DNA of 64,000 nt, from the NCBI RefSeq assembly GCF_964030925.1, contig NZ_OZ034992.1:1-64000 (forward strand). The letters run 5' to 3'. The stretch comes from Spiroplasma_E sp902809815 (lineage in GTDB: Bacteria; Bacillota_I; Bacilli_A; Mycoplasmatales; VBWQ01). Below the pieces are notes generated by a model. It had not been told where the DNA came from and did not search any database. It saw only the letters and a program-made list of their open reading frames with translations. A program made the position numbers and the translations under genes. Below, one piece after another: positions 10,495-23,581 of this stretch (its first letter is position 1; the number at the start of each line of letters is the position of its first letter).

Positions 10495-12261
10495 ATGAAA
10501 CATAAATCTTTTTATAGAAAGTATCGACCAAATTCTTTTTCAGAAATAATTAGTCAGGATAATATTGTAAGAATATTAAAAAATTCTATTTTAAATAATA
10601 GTTTTAATCATGCTTATTTATTTTCAGGCTCAAAAGGTACAGGAAAAACATCAACGGCTAAAATATTTGCTAAAGCAATTAACTGTCAAAATAACATTGA
10701 TGGAGATGCATGTAATACTTGTGAAAATTGTATAAACATTAGTTCAAATAATTGTATTGATATTTTAGAAATTGATGGTGCTTCCAATAATGGTGTTGAT
10801 GAAATAAGAAGTATTAGAGATAATATTAACTTATTACCGATGAATTTTAAATATAAAGTTTATATTATTGATGAAGTTCATATGTTAACAACTTCTGCTT
10901 TTAACGCATTATTAAAAACCTTAGAAGAACCACCACAACATATTATTTTTATTTTAGCAACAACAGAACCATATAAAGTAATTCCAACTATAATTTCTCG
11001 TTGTTTATGATTTGAATTTAAAAAAATTAATGTAAATGAAACTAAAAAACATTTTATTGATGTTTTAACAAAAGAAAAAATTAATTTTGAGGTTGAAGCA
11101 GTAGAGGAATTAGCAATATTGAGCGAAGGTTCTTTACGTGATGGTTTAAATTATTTAGAAAAAACATTTAATTATGGTAATAATATAACACTTAAAAATG
11201 TTGAAAAAATATTTTCTGTTTTATCAACAAAAAATAAAATATTATTTTTAATTAATATATTTAATTGTAATATTGAGCAAATAATAAAACAATTAACATT
11301 ATTTGATGAATATACTATTCAATATAAAAAAAATATTATTGATTTTATTTACATTCTTGAAGAAATATTAATTTATGCTATTACTAAAAAAACAGAATTA
11401 CTTAAAATGATAAATATTCAACAAGTAAATATTTTTTCTGAAGTAGTAAAATCTGATTTACTTTTAATTTTGAATTCATTTAATGACATTTTAATTCAAG
11501 AAGATGTTGATGATTTAAAACCAACATTAATACTAAAAATATTAAATTTAATTAAAAATTTTGAGAATAAATATTCATTAAATTATTTAGAAAAAACAAA
11601 AATATCTATTATGAATATAGAAAATAAAAGTATAAATTTAAATAGTAAAGATGAAATAACAAAAATTTTAAAAAAAAGCGAAATAGATAAAAATAATGAA
11701 GAATTAACTTCAATTTTAGTAAAAGAAGAAAATACTAGTATTAAAGAAAAAGAAATTTTTGATGTACTAACTGTGAAAAATTTAAAAAATGATGAGATAA
11801 TTGATAAAGCCATTAATTTAATTTTACAAGCTGATAAAAATATTAGAAAAGAAGTTAGTGAAAAGTGAAAAAATATTTCTAAATTTATTAATGATAATAA
11901 ATTTAGAAACATAACTAAAGTTTATATAAATACTATTATTGCGGCAGCATCTACTAATGGCATTATTATTATTACCAAAAATATTATTCAATCTGATTTA
12001 ATAAATCAAAGTTTTTTAAGTAAAGAACATAGAGAATTTTTAAATATTTTATTAGAAAATGAATACATGATTTATGCCCTTGATAAAAATCAATGACAGG
12101 AAACAAGAAAAAAATATCAAGAGTTACTAACAAAAAAAATATTACCAAAACCAATAGATATTGTAATATCAAAACCTGTAATTGAGTCATTTACCAATGT
12201 AGATAGAGATCCGACTTTAAATTTTATAAAAAAAATATTTACTGAAATTGAAGAAATATAA
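10495..12261 (+). CDS. dnaX: DNA polymerase III subunits gamma/tau
   Basis: Clamp-loader ATPase. Walker A is GSKGTGKT at residues 45-52. A four-Cys zinc module is at Cys64, 73, 76 and 79. Walker B (IIDEVHM) and an SRC arginine finger (IISRC) follow, then a Lys/Glu-rich tail. Length is 588 aa. I saw no clear programmed frameshift site of the E. coli type, so only the long form can be supported. TGA is Trp at 11008, 11866 and 12094. It starts the dnaX-ybaB-tmk-holB run. Confidence 0.95.
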
Positions 12262-12279
12262 AAATATGAGGTGAAAAAT

Positions 12280-12549
12280 ATGGATATGAAAAGAATGTTA
12301 GCACAAGCACAAGCAATTCAAGGAAAGTTAACAAAATTTAAAAAAGAAGAATTTACTTTTTCTGATATTGATGGTTTAGTTAAAATTATTATAACAGGTG
12401 GACGTAAACTAGTTTCAATTAATATTGAAGGATTATTAAAAGAAGCAGAAAATGATTATTCAAGTATTAATGATATGTTACAAACAGAACTAAATAAAGC
12501 ATTAAAACAAATAGATGAAAAAGAAAAAAATATTGCTGGCAAGTTTTAG
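12280..12549 (+). CDS. YbaB/EbfC family nucleoid-associated protein
   Basis: Small DNA-binding protein of 89 aa that normally follows dnaX in Firmicutes (yaaK). The N-terminus (MDMKRMLAQAQAIQGK) and the central GGRKLVSINI stretch match the family. The ATG at 12280 is chosen because the AGGTG site at 12268-12273 fits it. In Bacillus the next gene is recR, but here tmk follows after 38 bases. Confidence 0.9.
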   Translation: MDMKRMLAQAQAIQGKLTKFKKEEFTFSDIDGLVKIIITGGRKLVSINIEGLLKEAENDYSSINDMLQTELNKALKQIDEKEKNIAGKF

Positions 12550-12587
12550 AAAAGTTTAGTAATTTTAGCATAGAAAGAGGTAGAAAA

Positions 12588-13262
12588 ATGTTATTTATTA
12601 CCTTTGAAGGGCCAGAAGGTGCAGGTAAAACTACAGTTTTAAAAATGATTAAAGAACAATTAAAACAAGATGGTTTTGATGTTATTATTACGAGAGAACC
12701 AGGTGGTAGCGAAATTTCTGAACAAATAAGACAAGTTATTTTAAATAAAGAAAATACATTAATGGATCCATGAACAGAAGTTTTGCTTTATATTGCAGCT
12801 AGAAGACAACATTTAATTGAAAAAATTCTGCCAAATAAAAACAGTAATAAAATCATTATTTCTGATCGTTTTTCTGACTCAACTTTAGCATATCAGGGTT
12901 ATGCTAGAAATTTAGATATTGATAAAATAAATCTTATTCAAAAACTTATTTTTGAAGATTATCAACCTGATTTGACAGTTTTATTTGATATTAAACCAGA
13001 AACAGGTTTACAACGAATTTTATTAAGAAAAGGTGAAAAATTGAATAGATTAGATGAAGAAACATTAGAATTTCATCAAAAAGTATATAATGGTTATAAA
13101 AAAATTGCTATTAGTAATCCAAATCGTGTTCATACAATAAATGCTAATTTATCAGAAAAAAAAGTTTTTAATAGTGTTTATGAACTAATCATAAATTTAG
13201 TTGAAGAAAAAGGTTTTAAAGAAAAAAAAATTAAAATTAGAGGATCTAATGAAGGAAAATAA
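12588..13262 (+). CDS. tmk: Thymidylate kinase
   Basis: Phosphorylates dTMP to dTDP. The P-loop GPEGAGKTT is at residues 8-16. DR-[YF] substrate motif appears as DRFSDSTLAYQG, and a lid follows. Length is 224 aa. One TGA codes for Trp62. Its last 14 bases overlap holB in another frame, implying translational coupling. Confidence 0.95.
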
Positions 13263-14214
13263 TGTAATTTTATTTGAAAATGAAGAATCAGAAAATTTTT
13301 CTATTTTTGCAATGGAAAATATTCCACAGGTAATTTTATTGTATTCGAAAAATAAAATATTAAATATAAATGTTAGTAATAAGTTAATAAAAAAAATTGT
13401 TTGTAAAAATAATAATCAATTAAAAAAATGTACTGAAGAAAATATATGTCAAAATTGTTTTAAAATTAAAACTAATAGTTATTTTGATTTTAAAAAATTT
13501 GATTTTAGTAAAAATAATATTATGAATAAAAATATTGTTTTAGAAATTATTAATGATTTTTCTAAAACTAATTTAGAAAAAGATGCTAATAAAATTTATT
13601 TAATAAATCAAATTGAATTTTCTTCAACTTCAGCTTCAAATGTTATGCTTAAAACTTTAGAAGAATTATCTAAAAATATTTATGTAATTTTTACTACCAC
13701 TAATATTAATCAAATACTCCCTACTATTAAATCTCGTTGTCAATTGATAAATTGTTCAAAAGAAAATGATATATTTGTTAGTAACGATTATGATGATGAA
13801 CAATTATTAATTTTAAAAATATTTTCAAATACTACTTTTTTGACAGATGAAAGCAGTAAACTTAAATTAAAAAAATATATTGAAATTATTAAACAATTTA
13901 TTATTAATGATAATGATAAAAAAGTTAACAATCAACTTTTGAATAAAAAAATAATTAGTTTAAAAGAAGAAATTATTTACTTTTTTAGATTTTTTAATTT
14001 AGTAGTTTTTAATAAATTAACTTTTCTTTTATTTAAAAAGTATGATTTTAATAATTTTTTTATTGAAAGTTTAGTTAATTTATGAAAAAATAGTAATTTA
14101 AAAAACATAGCCTATATTTTAGAACAAATTTCATTTACAATTACTAAATTAAAATTTAATGTTAACTTAAATTTATTAATAAATTCTTTTCTTATTAAGG
14201 TAAGTGATAATTAA
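13249..14214 (+). CDS. holB: DNA polymerase III delta-prime subunit
   Basis: Clamp-loader subunit. The ATG at 13249 is selected because an AGAGG site (13238-13243) precedes it. An upstream in-frame extension inside tmk is unlikely. A degenerate Cys cluster (KCTEENICQNC) resembles the clamp-loader zinc module, followed by the family block around NVMLKTLEE and an SRC (IKSRC). No canonical Walker A is seen, as is usual for delta-prime. Length is 321 aa, with a TGA-coded Trp at 14083. Confidence 0.85.
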
Positions 14215-14217
14215 ACT

Positions 14218-14946
14218 ATGGAAAGTACAAAAAAAATTTTAATTTTAAATCAAGATGATAAAAAAATTAAACTTATTCAAAGAAAAGATATGTTTTGTGT
14301 TTCTTTGGATACTATTTTATTAAGTAATTTTATTAAAATAAAACCCAGTACTAAAACAATAATTGATTTTGGAACTAATAATGCTGTTATTCCAATAATT
14401 TTAGCGGCAAAATTTCAAGGAAAAGTAATTGGTATTGAAATTCAAGAACCAGCTGTTGAACTTGCTTTAGAAAATATAAAACTTAATAATTTAGAAAAAA
14501 GAATTGTCATTGTTCATGAAGACATAAAAATTTATGCTCAAAGAGAAAAAGAAAAAGTTGATTTAATTGTATGTAATCCACCTTTTTTTCCTTTATGAGA
14601 TAAAAGCAAAGTAAAAGCACAACCTTTAAAAATTCCAGCAAGACATGAAGTATATATTAATTTAGAGGAGATTATTGCTAGCGCAAGTAAATTATTAAAA
14701 GACAAAGGGCGATTGGTTATGATAAATAGTGTAGAAAGAATAAATGAAACACTGCTTTTATTAAAAAAATATCAAATTACACCTAAAAAATTACAAATAG
14801 TTTATCCTAAAATTAATCAGGCTGCCAATGTTTTTTTAATTGAAGCAGGATTTTTAGCGAAAGAAGGAATGATTGTTTTTCCACCATTGATTTGTCATAA
14901 TGAAAATAATACTTATATTGATGAAATAGCAAAGTGATATAAATAA
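14218..14946 (+). CDS. trmN6: tRNA1(Val) adenine(37)-N6-methyltransferase family protein
   Basis: SAM-dependent N6-adenine methyltransferase. The SAM-binding region reads IIDFGTNNAVIPIILA, an adapted form of the usual glycine-rich loop. The catalytic NPPFF motif is at about residues 121-125. Length is 242 aa. It follows holB by 3 bases, matching yabB in Bacillus. The target tRNA is assigned from the family and not proven. TGA is Trp at 14596 and 14935. Confidence 0.85.
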
Positions 14947-14979
14947 TCTTAATATAAGTGGTAAGGTTAGGTGTTTAAA

Positions 14980-16269
14980 ATGAATATTAATTGATTAAAT
15001 AAACTTAATAAAAAAATAACTTACTTATTAGCTGTATCAGGTGGTCCAGATAGTATGTTTTTATTAGATAATTTAGTACGTAATGAGTTTAAAATTATTG
15101 TTTGTCATGTTAATTATCATAAACGTTGAAGTAGTAATGTTGATGAGCAAATTGTTCGAGAATATTGTACAAATAATAAAATAACTTTAGAAGTAAAAAA
15201 TATTAAAGAAGAGGAATACAATAAAAAACAAAATTTTCAAAGTCAAGCACGTGTACTTAGATATGATTTTTTTAATGAAATTGCTCAAAAATATCAAGTT
15301 TATAATCTTGTTGTAGCACATCATATTTACGATTTACTTGAAACATATATTATTCAAAAACAACGCAAGGCAATAGTTTCTTATTATGGATTAAAATTTA
15401 AAACAACATATAAATCTTTATCGGTTTATCGTCCAATGTTAGAATTAAAAAAAGAAGATATTATTGACTATTTAACTTTGTATCATATTAAATATGGATT
15501 TGATGAAACAAATGAATTAATTATTTATGAAAGAAATCGAATTAGACAACAACAAATTAATAAACTTACTGATTTTGATATTAATTTAATGTTAAGTGAA
15601 ATTAAAGAATTAAATAGTGAACAAGAGTTACTGAAAGATGAACTTGAAGTAATTTATAATACCATTATTAATGATGATGTGCTTGCTATTAATGAATTTA
15701 AAAAATATGAATTTAAATTACAACAAATGATTATCTATGAATTTTTAAGCCAATATGATGAAGAATTAGTTTTATCTTTAAAAAAGGCTAAAATTAAAGA
15801 AATAGTTAGAGTTTTAACTAAATCTAGTAAACCAAATATTACTATTTGTATTTCTGAAAATACTTGAGTTATTAAAGAATATAATTTTGCATATATTAGT
15901 GAAAAAAATGAACCAAAACAATTTAGTTATAAAATTTCTAAAATAAATAATTATAATTTTAAGGAAATTACTATTTCTAAAACTGAACCAACAGGTGGTG
16001 AATTTCAAGCTTTATATATTAATAAATCAGATTTTCCATTAACAATTAGAACTAATAATGGTGAAGAAGAAATTGAAACACCATTTGGTACAAAAAAAAT
16101 TAATCGTTTATTTATTGATAATAAAATTCCATATCGTGAACGTCTTATATGACCAGTAATCATAAATTCAAGCGGAAAAGTAGTGGCAATTCCAAAATTA
16201 TCAGTAAATAAAAACAATATTAGTGAGAAACCTAATTTGTATGTGCTAAAATATTATGGTATTATTTAA
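14980..16269 (+). CDS. tilS: tRNA(Ile)-lysidine synthase
   Basis: Adds lysine to C34 of tRNA-Ile so that it reads AUA, an essential step in AT-rich genomes. The PP-loop SGGPDS is at residues 20-25. A second family block (VAHHIYDLLETYII) contains the ATP-site residues. Length is 429 aa. The ATG at 14980 follows a GGTTAGGTG site. TGA-coded Trp occurs at residue 5 and elsewhere, which hides the N-terminal third from standard-code ORF finding. Confidence 0.93.
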
Positions 16270-16306
16270 AAAAATAAATTAGAAATTAAACGTAGGTGAA
16301 AAAATA

Positions 16307-18328
16307 ATGCAAACGCGAATTAAAATTAATTGAATGATTGTTGCACTATTCGTTGCTTTTTTAGTATTTGTTGGAATTTTATTGTGATATTTTTTAAGAG
16401 GTAATGCTTTAACTTTAGATCAATTTCAATTAGAAACATTACTTAGAGATGGTAAACTCCCTGGCAATAGTAGTGACACTGTTAGTAAAATTGATGGAGT
16501 ACAAGTTCAATTTTTTGATCATACTACTTATATTACAGGTTTTTTAGGAATTAATGGTAAGGTAAAACGATTTGAAGCGACAGTTTCTGGAACTGCTACA
16601 GGTGGTTTTTATCATGATGTTATTGAAAAATTATTCAGAAAAGATAAAGAGGGTAAAGGCTTTGATATTAACCCCACAATTATTAGTGAATTAGTTCCGT
16701 TTTGAAAAACATTTTTAATTAGTATGTTTCCAATATTAGTATTAGTTGGTGGTTCATTTTGATTATTTTCTAAAATGAATAAAATGGGTGCCGGTGGTGG
16801 CATGAGTCCTTTTTCAATGGGAAAAAGTCGTGCTAAGATTAGAACATCAGATACTAGATTTACTGATGTTGCTGGTATTAAAGAAGAAAAATTGGAATTA
16901 GAAGAAGTTGTTCATTTTTTAAAGTTTCCACAAAAATATGCACAAATGGGTGCAAGAGTGCCAAAAGGAGTTCTTCTTGTAGGACCACCTGGTACTGGTA
17001 AGACTTTATTAGCAAAAGCAGTTGCTGGTGAAGCAGGTGTTCCTTTCTTTTCAATTTCTGGTTCTGAATTTGAAGAAGTTTTTGTTGGAGTTGGAGCTTC
17101 AAGAATTAGAGAAATGTTTACTACTGCTAAAAAAAGTGCTCCTTGTATTATTTTTATTGATGAAATTGATGCAGTAGGAAGAAAACGTGCCTCAGCTTCA
17201 ACTGCAACTAATGAACAAACTTTAAACCAATTATTAGTTGAAATGGATGGATTTGAAACTAACTTGGGAGTTATTATTATGGCTGCCACTAACCGTGCTG
17301 ATGTACTTGATGAAGCGTTATTGCGTCCAGGTAGATTTGATCGTCAAATTTCTTTAAGTTGACCTGATATTAAAGAACGTGAAGCAATTTTACGATTACA
17401 TGCTCGTAATAAAAATATTTCGCCAAAAGTTAATTTTCAAAGAATAGCAGAGAGAACGCCAGGATTTAGTGGTGCACAATTAGAAAATGTATTAAATGAA
17501 GCAACGTTGTTAGCTGTTCGTCATAATAAAACAGTTATTGGTTTAGTAGAAATTGATGAAGCTATTGATAGAGTTGTTGGTGGACCTGCTAAAACTTCAA
17601 GAGTAATTACTGATATGGATAAAAAAATAGTATCATATCACGAAGCTGGACATGCTCTTATTGGTTTAAAACTAGAATATGCTTCTAAAGTTCAAAAAGT
17701 TACAATAATACCACGTGGACAAGCAGGTGGATATACTATTATGACTCCTAAAGAAGATACTATGTTTTATTCAAAAGTACATTTAAGAGCAACTATTACT
17801 GGTTATTTAGGTGGTCGCGCTTCAGAAGAAATTATGTTTGGTAATGCAAATATTACTACTGGTGCTCATGATGATTTAGAAAAAGCAACAAATATTGCCA
17901 GAAAAATGATAACTGAATATGGAATGTCATCTGAATTAGGATTAGTTCAATTTGAAAGTCCACGTAATGAGTATTCACCTTTTGCAGCAAATAAGTTTTC
18001 TGATGATATTGCATCTAAAATTGATGGAGAAATTAAAAAATTATTAGATGTTTGTTATATTGAAGCAGTAGCAACAATTAAAAAACATAAAGATACATTA
18101 GAATTAATTGCTAAATCATTAATGACTTTAGAAACAATTACTGCTGAACAAATAGAATATATTGATAAATATAATAAATTACCAATTGAAGTAATAGAAA
18201 TGCAAAAAGAAATGCAAAAAAATAGTAAAAATCCTTCCAAAGAGGATAATGAATCAAATGATAAAAAGGAAGATAATAATTCAGGGACTGATGATGATAC
18301 AATATCAGTTGTTCCTAAGAAGAAATAA
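16307..18328 (+). CDS. ftsH: ATP-dependent zinc metalloprotease FtsH
   Basis: Membrane-bound AAA+ protease for quality control of membrane proteins. TM1 is near residues 7-28, followed by an outside domain and TM2 near 125-148. Walker A GPPGTGKT is at about 226-233. The second-region block (RPGRFDRQI) follows and the zinc site is HEAGH at about 445-449. The tail is charged (Lys, Asp, Glu). Length is 673 aa. The ATG at 16307 follows AGGTG. Order tilS-ftsH-hpt differs from Bacillus tilS-hpt-ftsH. Confidence 0.97.
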
Positions 18329-18345
18329 TTAAATTATTATAATAA

Positions 18346-18404
18346 AAAACAAAACTTACTATTTTAATATTTTCAATAATGTGTAAGTTTTGTTTTATTT
18401 TCTT
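18346..18404 (+). terminator. Rho-independent terminator after ftsH
   Basis: AAAACAAAACTTAC (18346-18359) pairs exactly with GTAAGTTTTGTTTT (18383-18396). A T-rich run follows. It ends the tilS-ftsH unit 18 bases after the ftsH stop. Confidence 0.85.
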
Positions 18405-18450
18405 TTTTTATTTGGTAAATATAATATAAAAAGTAATAAGGAGAAAAACA

Positions 18451-19029
18451 ATGTTAGAAAAACATGAATTAGTAGAAAAAATATTATTAAGTACTGATGT
18501 AATTAATAATAAAATTATTGAACTTGCAAAATCAGTTAATAGTTATTATAAAGATAATAAAGAGCCCATTATTTTAGTAGGGATATTAAGAGGATGTTTA
18601 CCTTTTTTATCACAATTTATGTTAAATCTTAAAATTGATTGTTTGGTTGATTTTATGTATGTAGAGTCATATTTAGGGCAAACAAAGGCGGTAAATAAAC
18701 CAAAAATAAGAATGGATGTTATTAATAATGTTAAGGGTCGTGATTTATTAATTGTTGAAGATATTATTGATTCAGGTAATTCGTTATTTAAAATTCGTGA
18801 TCATTTGCAAGAACTTGGAGCAAAATCGGTAAAAATAATTACTCTATTAGATAAGAAATCTAAAAGAATTGCTAAAATTGAAGCTGATTGATATGGTTTT
18901 GAAGTTCCTGATCATTTTTTAGTGGGATATGGTCTTGATTACGATGAAAAATTGAGAAACTTACCTTATGTTGGTATTGCTGACCTTAATAAAATTGCAA
19001 TTTTAGAAAAATGTAAAAAAAGTAGTTAA
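18451..19029 (+). CDS. hpt: Hypoxanthine phosphoribosyltransferase
   Basis: Purine-salvage enzyme forming IMP or GMP from base and PRPP. The PRPP-binding motif reads LLIVEDIIDSGNS, with flexible-loop residues (YVESYLGQTK) and a C-terminal VGYGLDYDEK block. Length is 192 aa, typical. The ATG at 18451 has an AAGGAG site. TGA is Trp147. It follows a terminator, so it probably has its own promoter. Confidence 0.94.
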
Positions 19030-19166
19030 GTAAATAAGTTTAGAAGTTAATAATAATATTAAAATTTTTATTTTTTAATATAGTTCAAATATAATTAGCA
19101 TTATTTTATTATGATAAAATTATACTATTAGCATTTTTTAAGTTGTATAAGAATATTGGAGTTATA

Positions 19167-22100
19167 ATGAGCAATCTTTTTGTTAATGTTTTAAGAGGAA
19201 TCAAGAAAAGATTATTACAATATTTAGGTATTATAATACTATTAGTTATTGTAATTTCTACTCTTTCTGCGCTTTATAGTACAGCATCAAGAGCTGAATC
19301 AGGTTTTTATACAGTATTAAACAATAGTGGTAAATATGACTATCGTATTAATTTACAATTATTAAATAATTATAAAGATACTGCTACTGCAACATCAAGA
19401 ATCCAAGCAATTATCAAAAAACAATTTAAAGATTATGATTATCAACAAAAAGCAGAAATTTATAAACAGATAGATGAAATTAAAGAAAATAATCTTAGAA
19501 ATAATAGTTTTCCTACCCTTCCTGCAGGAGTAGATATTAATAAAGATTTTGAAAATTATTTGTTAAACTGAGGATTAAGTTATCAAGGAATATTATTTAA
19601 TGATATTTTAGAAAACGAAGTTAAAAATGATGAAATTTATAATTTGCAACATTATGAACTTGCTAAATCATTTTTTAAAACTTTTGATTATGAAAACGTT
19701 ATTTCTCTTAAAAAAATTTATTATTCATTAGAAAATGGATTTTATACTTCAGAAAAAAGTGAAACTTTTGATTTTGCTCCAAAAAGAAATAATATTAATG
19801 AAGTTTATATTTCCGAAGGTATTAAACCTATTAATCCATTAGAAGTAGTGATCAATCCTGAATTTGCACGTATTAATAATATTAAAATAAATGATTATAT
19901 AACAGTTATTGATAAAGTTGAAAAGTTAAAAGTTGTTGGTTTTGGCTATGCTTATTGGGGAATTACTGGTAGTCGTACTGCAACAAATCCTAATCCGACA
20001 TCTGAAAATACAAGTCCTGTTTATATGTCAAATCAATGGTTTAATAATTTAATAAAAGATTCTATATTTAGAACTAATTTAAATAATATATTTTTATTAA
20101 AAGTTAACAATAACGATAGTTATTTTGTTAGTAAGTTAGAAGAACTTTTAATTAAAACTTTTAGTTTTAGTTTTGGTTCAAATATTAGCAGTGATAGTGA
20201 AGATATTCGTTCAGGGCAAATTTTAGAGAGTTTTAAAATGGAAAATATAATGTTTACAGCAATTACTCTTGTAGTATTATTAGTTATTATTTTTATCATT
20301 ATGTCATATGTTAGAAAAGAAATTGATTTACAAAAACCACAGATAGGATTATTAAAAGCCCTTGGTTATAGTAATTTTCAAATTGCTATTAGTTTTGTAA
20401 TTTTAATATTTTTGATAACATTCATTTCTAGTATTATTGGTTTAGGTATTGGTCTAGGATTACAAATATGATTTAATTCGTTAAATAACATTGGGTTTTT
20501 TATGCCATTACCAATACTATTTTTTAGTTGGATAGTATTTATTGTAAGTTTAATAATTATTCCTATTATTTTTATAGTAATTAGTTATATGCAATCGGAA
20601 ACAAAATTACGCGTTAGTCCATTATTATTAATTTATGATAGACCAAGTAATTCAAGTTCTAAACTAATTTCAGTTTTAAAATACCCCTTTCGTTATTGAC
20701 CATTTAAACAACGTTTAGCAATTGCTTTCACTCTAAAATCGGTTGGAAAACTATTTTTAGTATTTTTTACTTTTATTTTTGTTAGTTTTTTATTACTATT
20801 TCAAAGTTCAGCTACTGATTTATTTGATAATAAAATAAACAATTTATATGGATATTACAATAAAGATGTTAAATGAAATACATCAACTTCATCAATGTAT
20901 ACATATACTAATGATTCTAATTTAAGTATTGATAAGCAGGTTTTTGATTGAGTTTCAGAAAAAGATATTGGGAAAGATAAAGAAACCGGTACTAATAAAT
21001 ATCATCAATGAGTAGCTGATGATTTTCATATTGATAATGATAGTAAAGCTAAAAAAATTGAAAGTGTTATTATTAATAATAATTTTAAAGATTATTTTAT
21101 GAATAGCGAAGAAATTAATATCCTTTATCAAAAAACTAAGACTAAATCTGATTGTGAAGATTTTATTAATCCAAAAAAGATACTACCTGAACCATTAATG
21201 GAAATTATTTGTCAAAATATTCATCAAATATTTAATTATATTTCAACAAATACAGGTATTAATCCAGAAATAAACCCGTTGCCTGGTATTAGTTTAGGTT
21301 TAAATATTTATAATAATAAGTATTATCCAACTATTGAAATAAATTTAAGACCTCCTAATGAATGAAAAGGACATAATCAAGGCCGCATGCTCGCAAAAAA
21401 AATTAAAGCAACAGGACTTTATAGTGATCCATATCAAGATTTAGTTTGAAAAAATTGATTTAACTTTAAAGAAGCAAAAAATCGTAATATTGATCCTATT
21501 TTTAATAATTCTCATAATTTACAAGCACAAAAAGTTACTTATACTGATAATCAAGGACAAAATATAACAACTACAGCTTATATTTTACCAGCAGTTATTT
21601 CAAAAACATTATCAATTTTAAATGATTATAAAATTGATGATCACTTTTTAATGTTAGCAAGTTGATATAATTATACAATTCCAGTAATTTATCAAGTTAA
21701 AGGAATTATTGAAAATAATTTAGACAATTCGAATGTTTATATTAATCTTGATGATTTACGAACATCTATTGGATTAATAAAACCTTCCCCGTCAGAAGAT
21801 CCAAAACCAATATCAGATTCTTTTAATCATTGATTATCTAAAGAGAGCAATATTTTTCCATTAAATTATATAAATATTTTGCAACCATCTGCAGAATATA
21901 CTAAAGAACAAATATTAGCAAAAAATTTAGAACCTATTAATAAAATACCTTTTATTAATGATTTAGTTAAAAGATTATTAGTTGAAATATTTGATGGAAT
22001 TAGAACAATTATAAATATTACAAAAATTTTAACATTATTTGCTGTAGCTTTTGTATTGGTAATTATTGTTAATATAATTTTAGAAAATAATTTATTAATT

Positions 22101-22400
22101 ATTGCAATGATGAAATCTTTGGGTTATCGTGTAAATGAAATTAACAGATTGATTATTGGCTCCTATATTATTGCTTTATTGGTTGCTCTTATTTTAGGTA
22201 CTATTATTTCTTATGTTGTGTGAAATATTATTACTTTAATTATTGCAACTAAAGCAGGCGTTGTTTTTAATGTGGCTGCTAATCTAGTTACAATTTTATC
22301 TTGTTTTGGAATGGTATTTTTAATAATGGTTATTGGCTATGTTGTTGGGTTATATTTAATTAAATACAAACCAGTAACAGCTTTATTACAAGGAAGTTAA
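19167..22400 (+). CDS. Large FtsX-like ABC transporter permease
   Basis: A single 1077-aa frame when TGA is Trp. One TM helix near the N-terminus (about residues 14-36) precedes a large external domain. A block of TM segments near 355-470 follows, then a second external domain, and a C-terminal TM block near residues 945-1075. This double FtsX/MacB layout is typical of mollicute lipoprotein or peptide exporters. ATG 19167 with GGAG at 19158-19161 is preferred to TTG at 19143. The ATPase gene follows 96 bases later. Substrate unknown. It uses some TGG as well as TGA for Trp. Confidence 0.88.
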
Positions 22401-22496
22401 AATATTTTTTAAGCATTTCTATATAAATAAGATAAAGTAATTGATAAAATGAGTGTGTTATTTATAAAAGCATGGAATTAAAAAGGAGAAATGATT

Positions 22497-23516
22497 ATGA
22501 AAAAAGATAATAAGGAAATTAAAAAAGATGATAAAGACATTGGAAGTAAACAAGTAACTAAAAATAAGTTAGAATCTAGTTTTACAAAGAAGTCAGTATC
22601 TAAAACCGAAGGTACAATACCACCAGTAACTCATAAATCTCATGATAAACCAGAATCAAAGGAAGAAATAGAAGCTAATAAAGCTAAATTGCAAGCTTTT
22701 AAAGATAATCAAAAAGCAATTAAAAAATTAACAAAAACTCATTCAAAAGAAATTTTAGCAGGTAAAATTATATCAATGACTAATAATACTCCTGATACTC
22801 AAACTAATGTTATTGAATTGTTTGATGTTAAAAAATCTTACTTAACTGGAGACTTAGAATATGAAGTATTAAAAGGAGTTAATTTAAAAATTAAATTAGG
22901 TGATTTTGTTGTTATCTTAGGACCATCGGGAAGTGGTAAGACAACATTATTAAATATTATTTCGGGATTGGATAAACCTAATACTGGTGATGTTTTTGTG
23001 GCCGGATACAATTTATCTTTATTAAAAGATAGTCATTTAACTAAATTTAGACGAGATAATGTTGGTTTTATTTTTCAACAATACAATTTATTAACTAACT
23101 TAACTGCTCGTGAAAATGCTGAAGTTGGTGAAAATCTTGCTAAAAATAAAAATAAAAATATGAGTATTGATGATATTTTTCAAGTTATTGAAATGGATGA
23201 ACATATGAATAAGTTTCCAAGTCAATTATCAGGTGGACAACAACAAAGAGTATCGATTGGTAGAGCACTAGCAAAAAATCCGACAATTTTATTTTGTGAT
23301 GAGCCAACAGGAGCACTTGATGAGGAAATGGGGCGTAAGGTGTTAGAGATTTTATTGGATGTTAATCGAAAATATAAAACATCAATTATTATGGTTACTC
23401 ATAATCCTAACTTCCAATATGTTGCAAATACTGTTATTAACGTTAAAAATGGTAAAATTATTAGTGTAAAGAATAATGAAAAACCAATGAAACCAAGTGA
23501 AATAAATTGAAGTTAA
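22497..23516 (+). CDS. ABC transporter ATP-binding protein (MacB/LolD type) with charged N-terminal extension
   Basis: Energises the preceding FtsX-like permease. Walker A GPSGSGKTT is at residues 142-150, the signature is LSGGQQQR and Walker B is ILFCDEPTGALD. The first ~100 residues are Lys/Asp/Glu-rich and outside the ATPase fold, an extension common in mollicute versions. ATG 22497 fits the AAGGAG site at 22483; the in-frame ATG six bases earlier is too close. Length is 339 aa. A TGA-coded Trp is the penultimate residue. Confidence 0.92.
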
Positions 23517-23581
23517 TATTATTAATTAAATAAACTAACAAATTGTTAATAGAAAAAATATCATAACAAAGGAGTAAAAAT

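Noticed and set aside
10495..12261. Programmed frameshift making a short gamma subunit
   Set aside because: No slippery site followed by a clear structure was seen; several A runs are too common here to be evidence.
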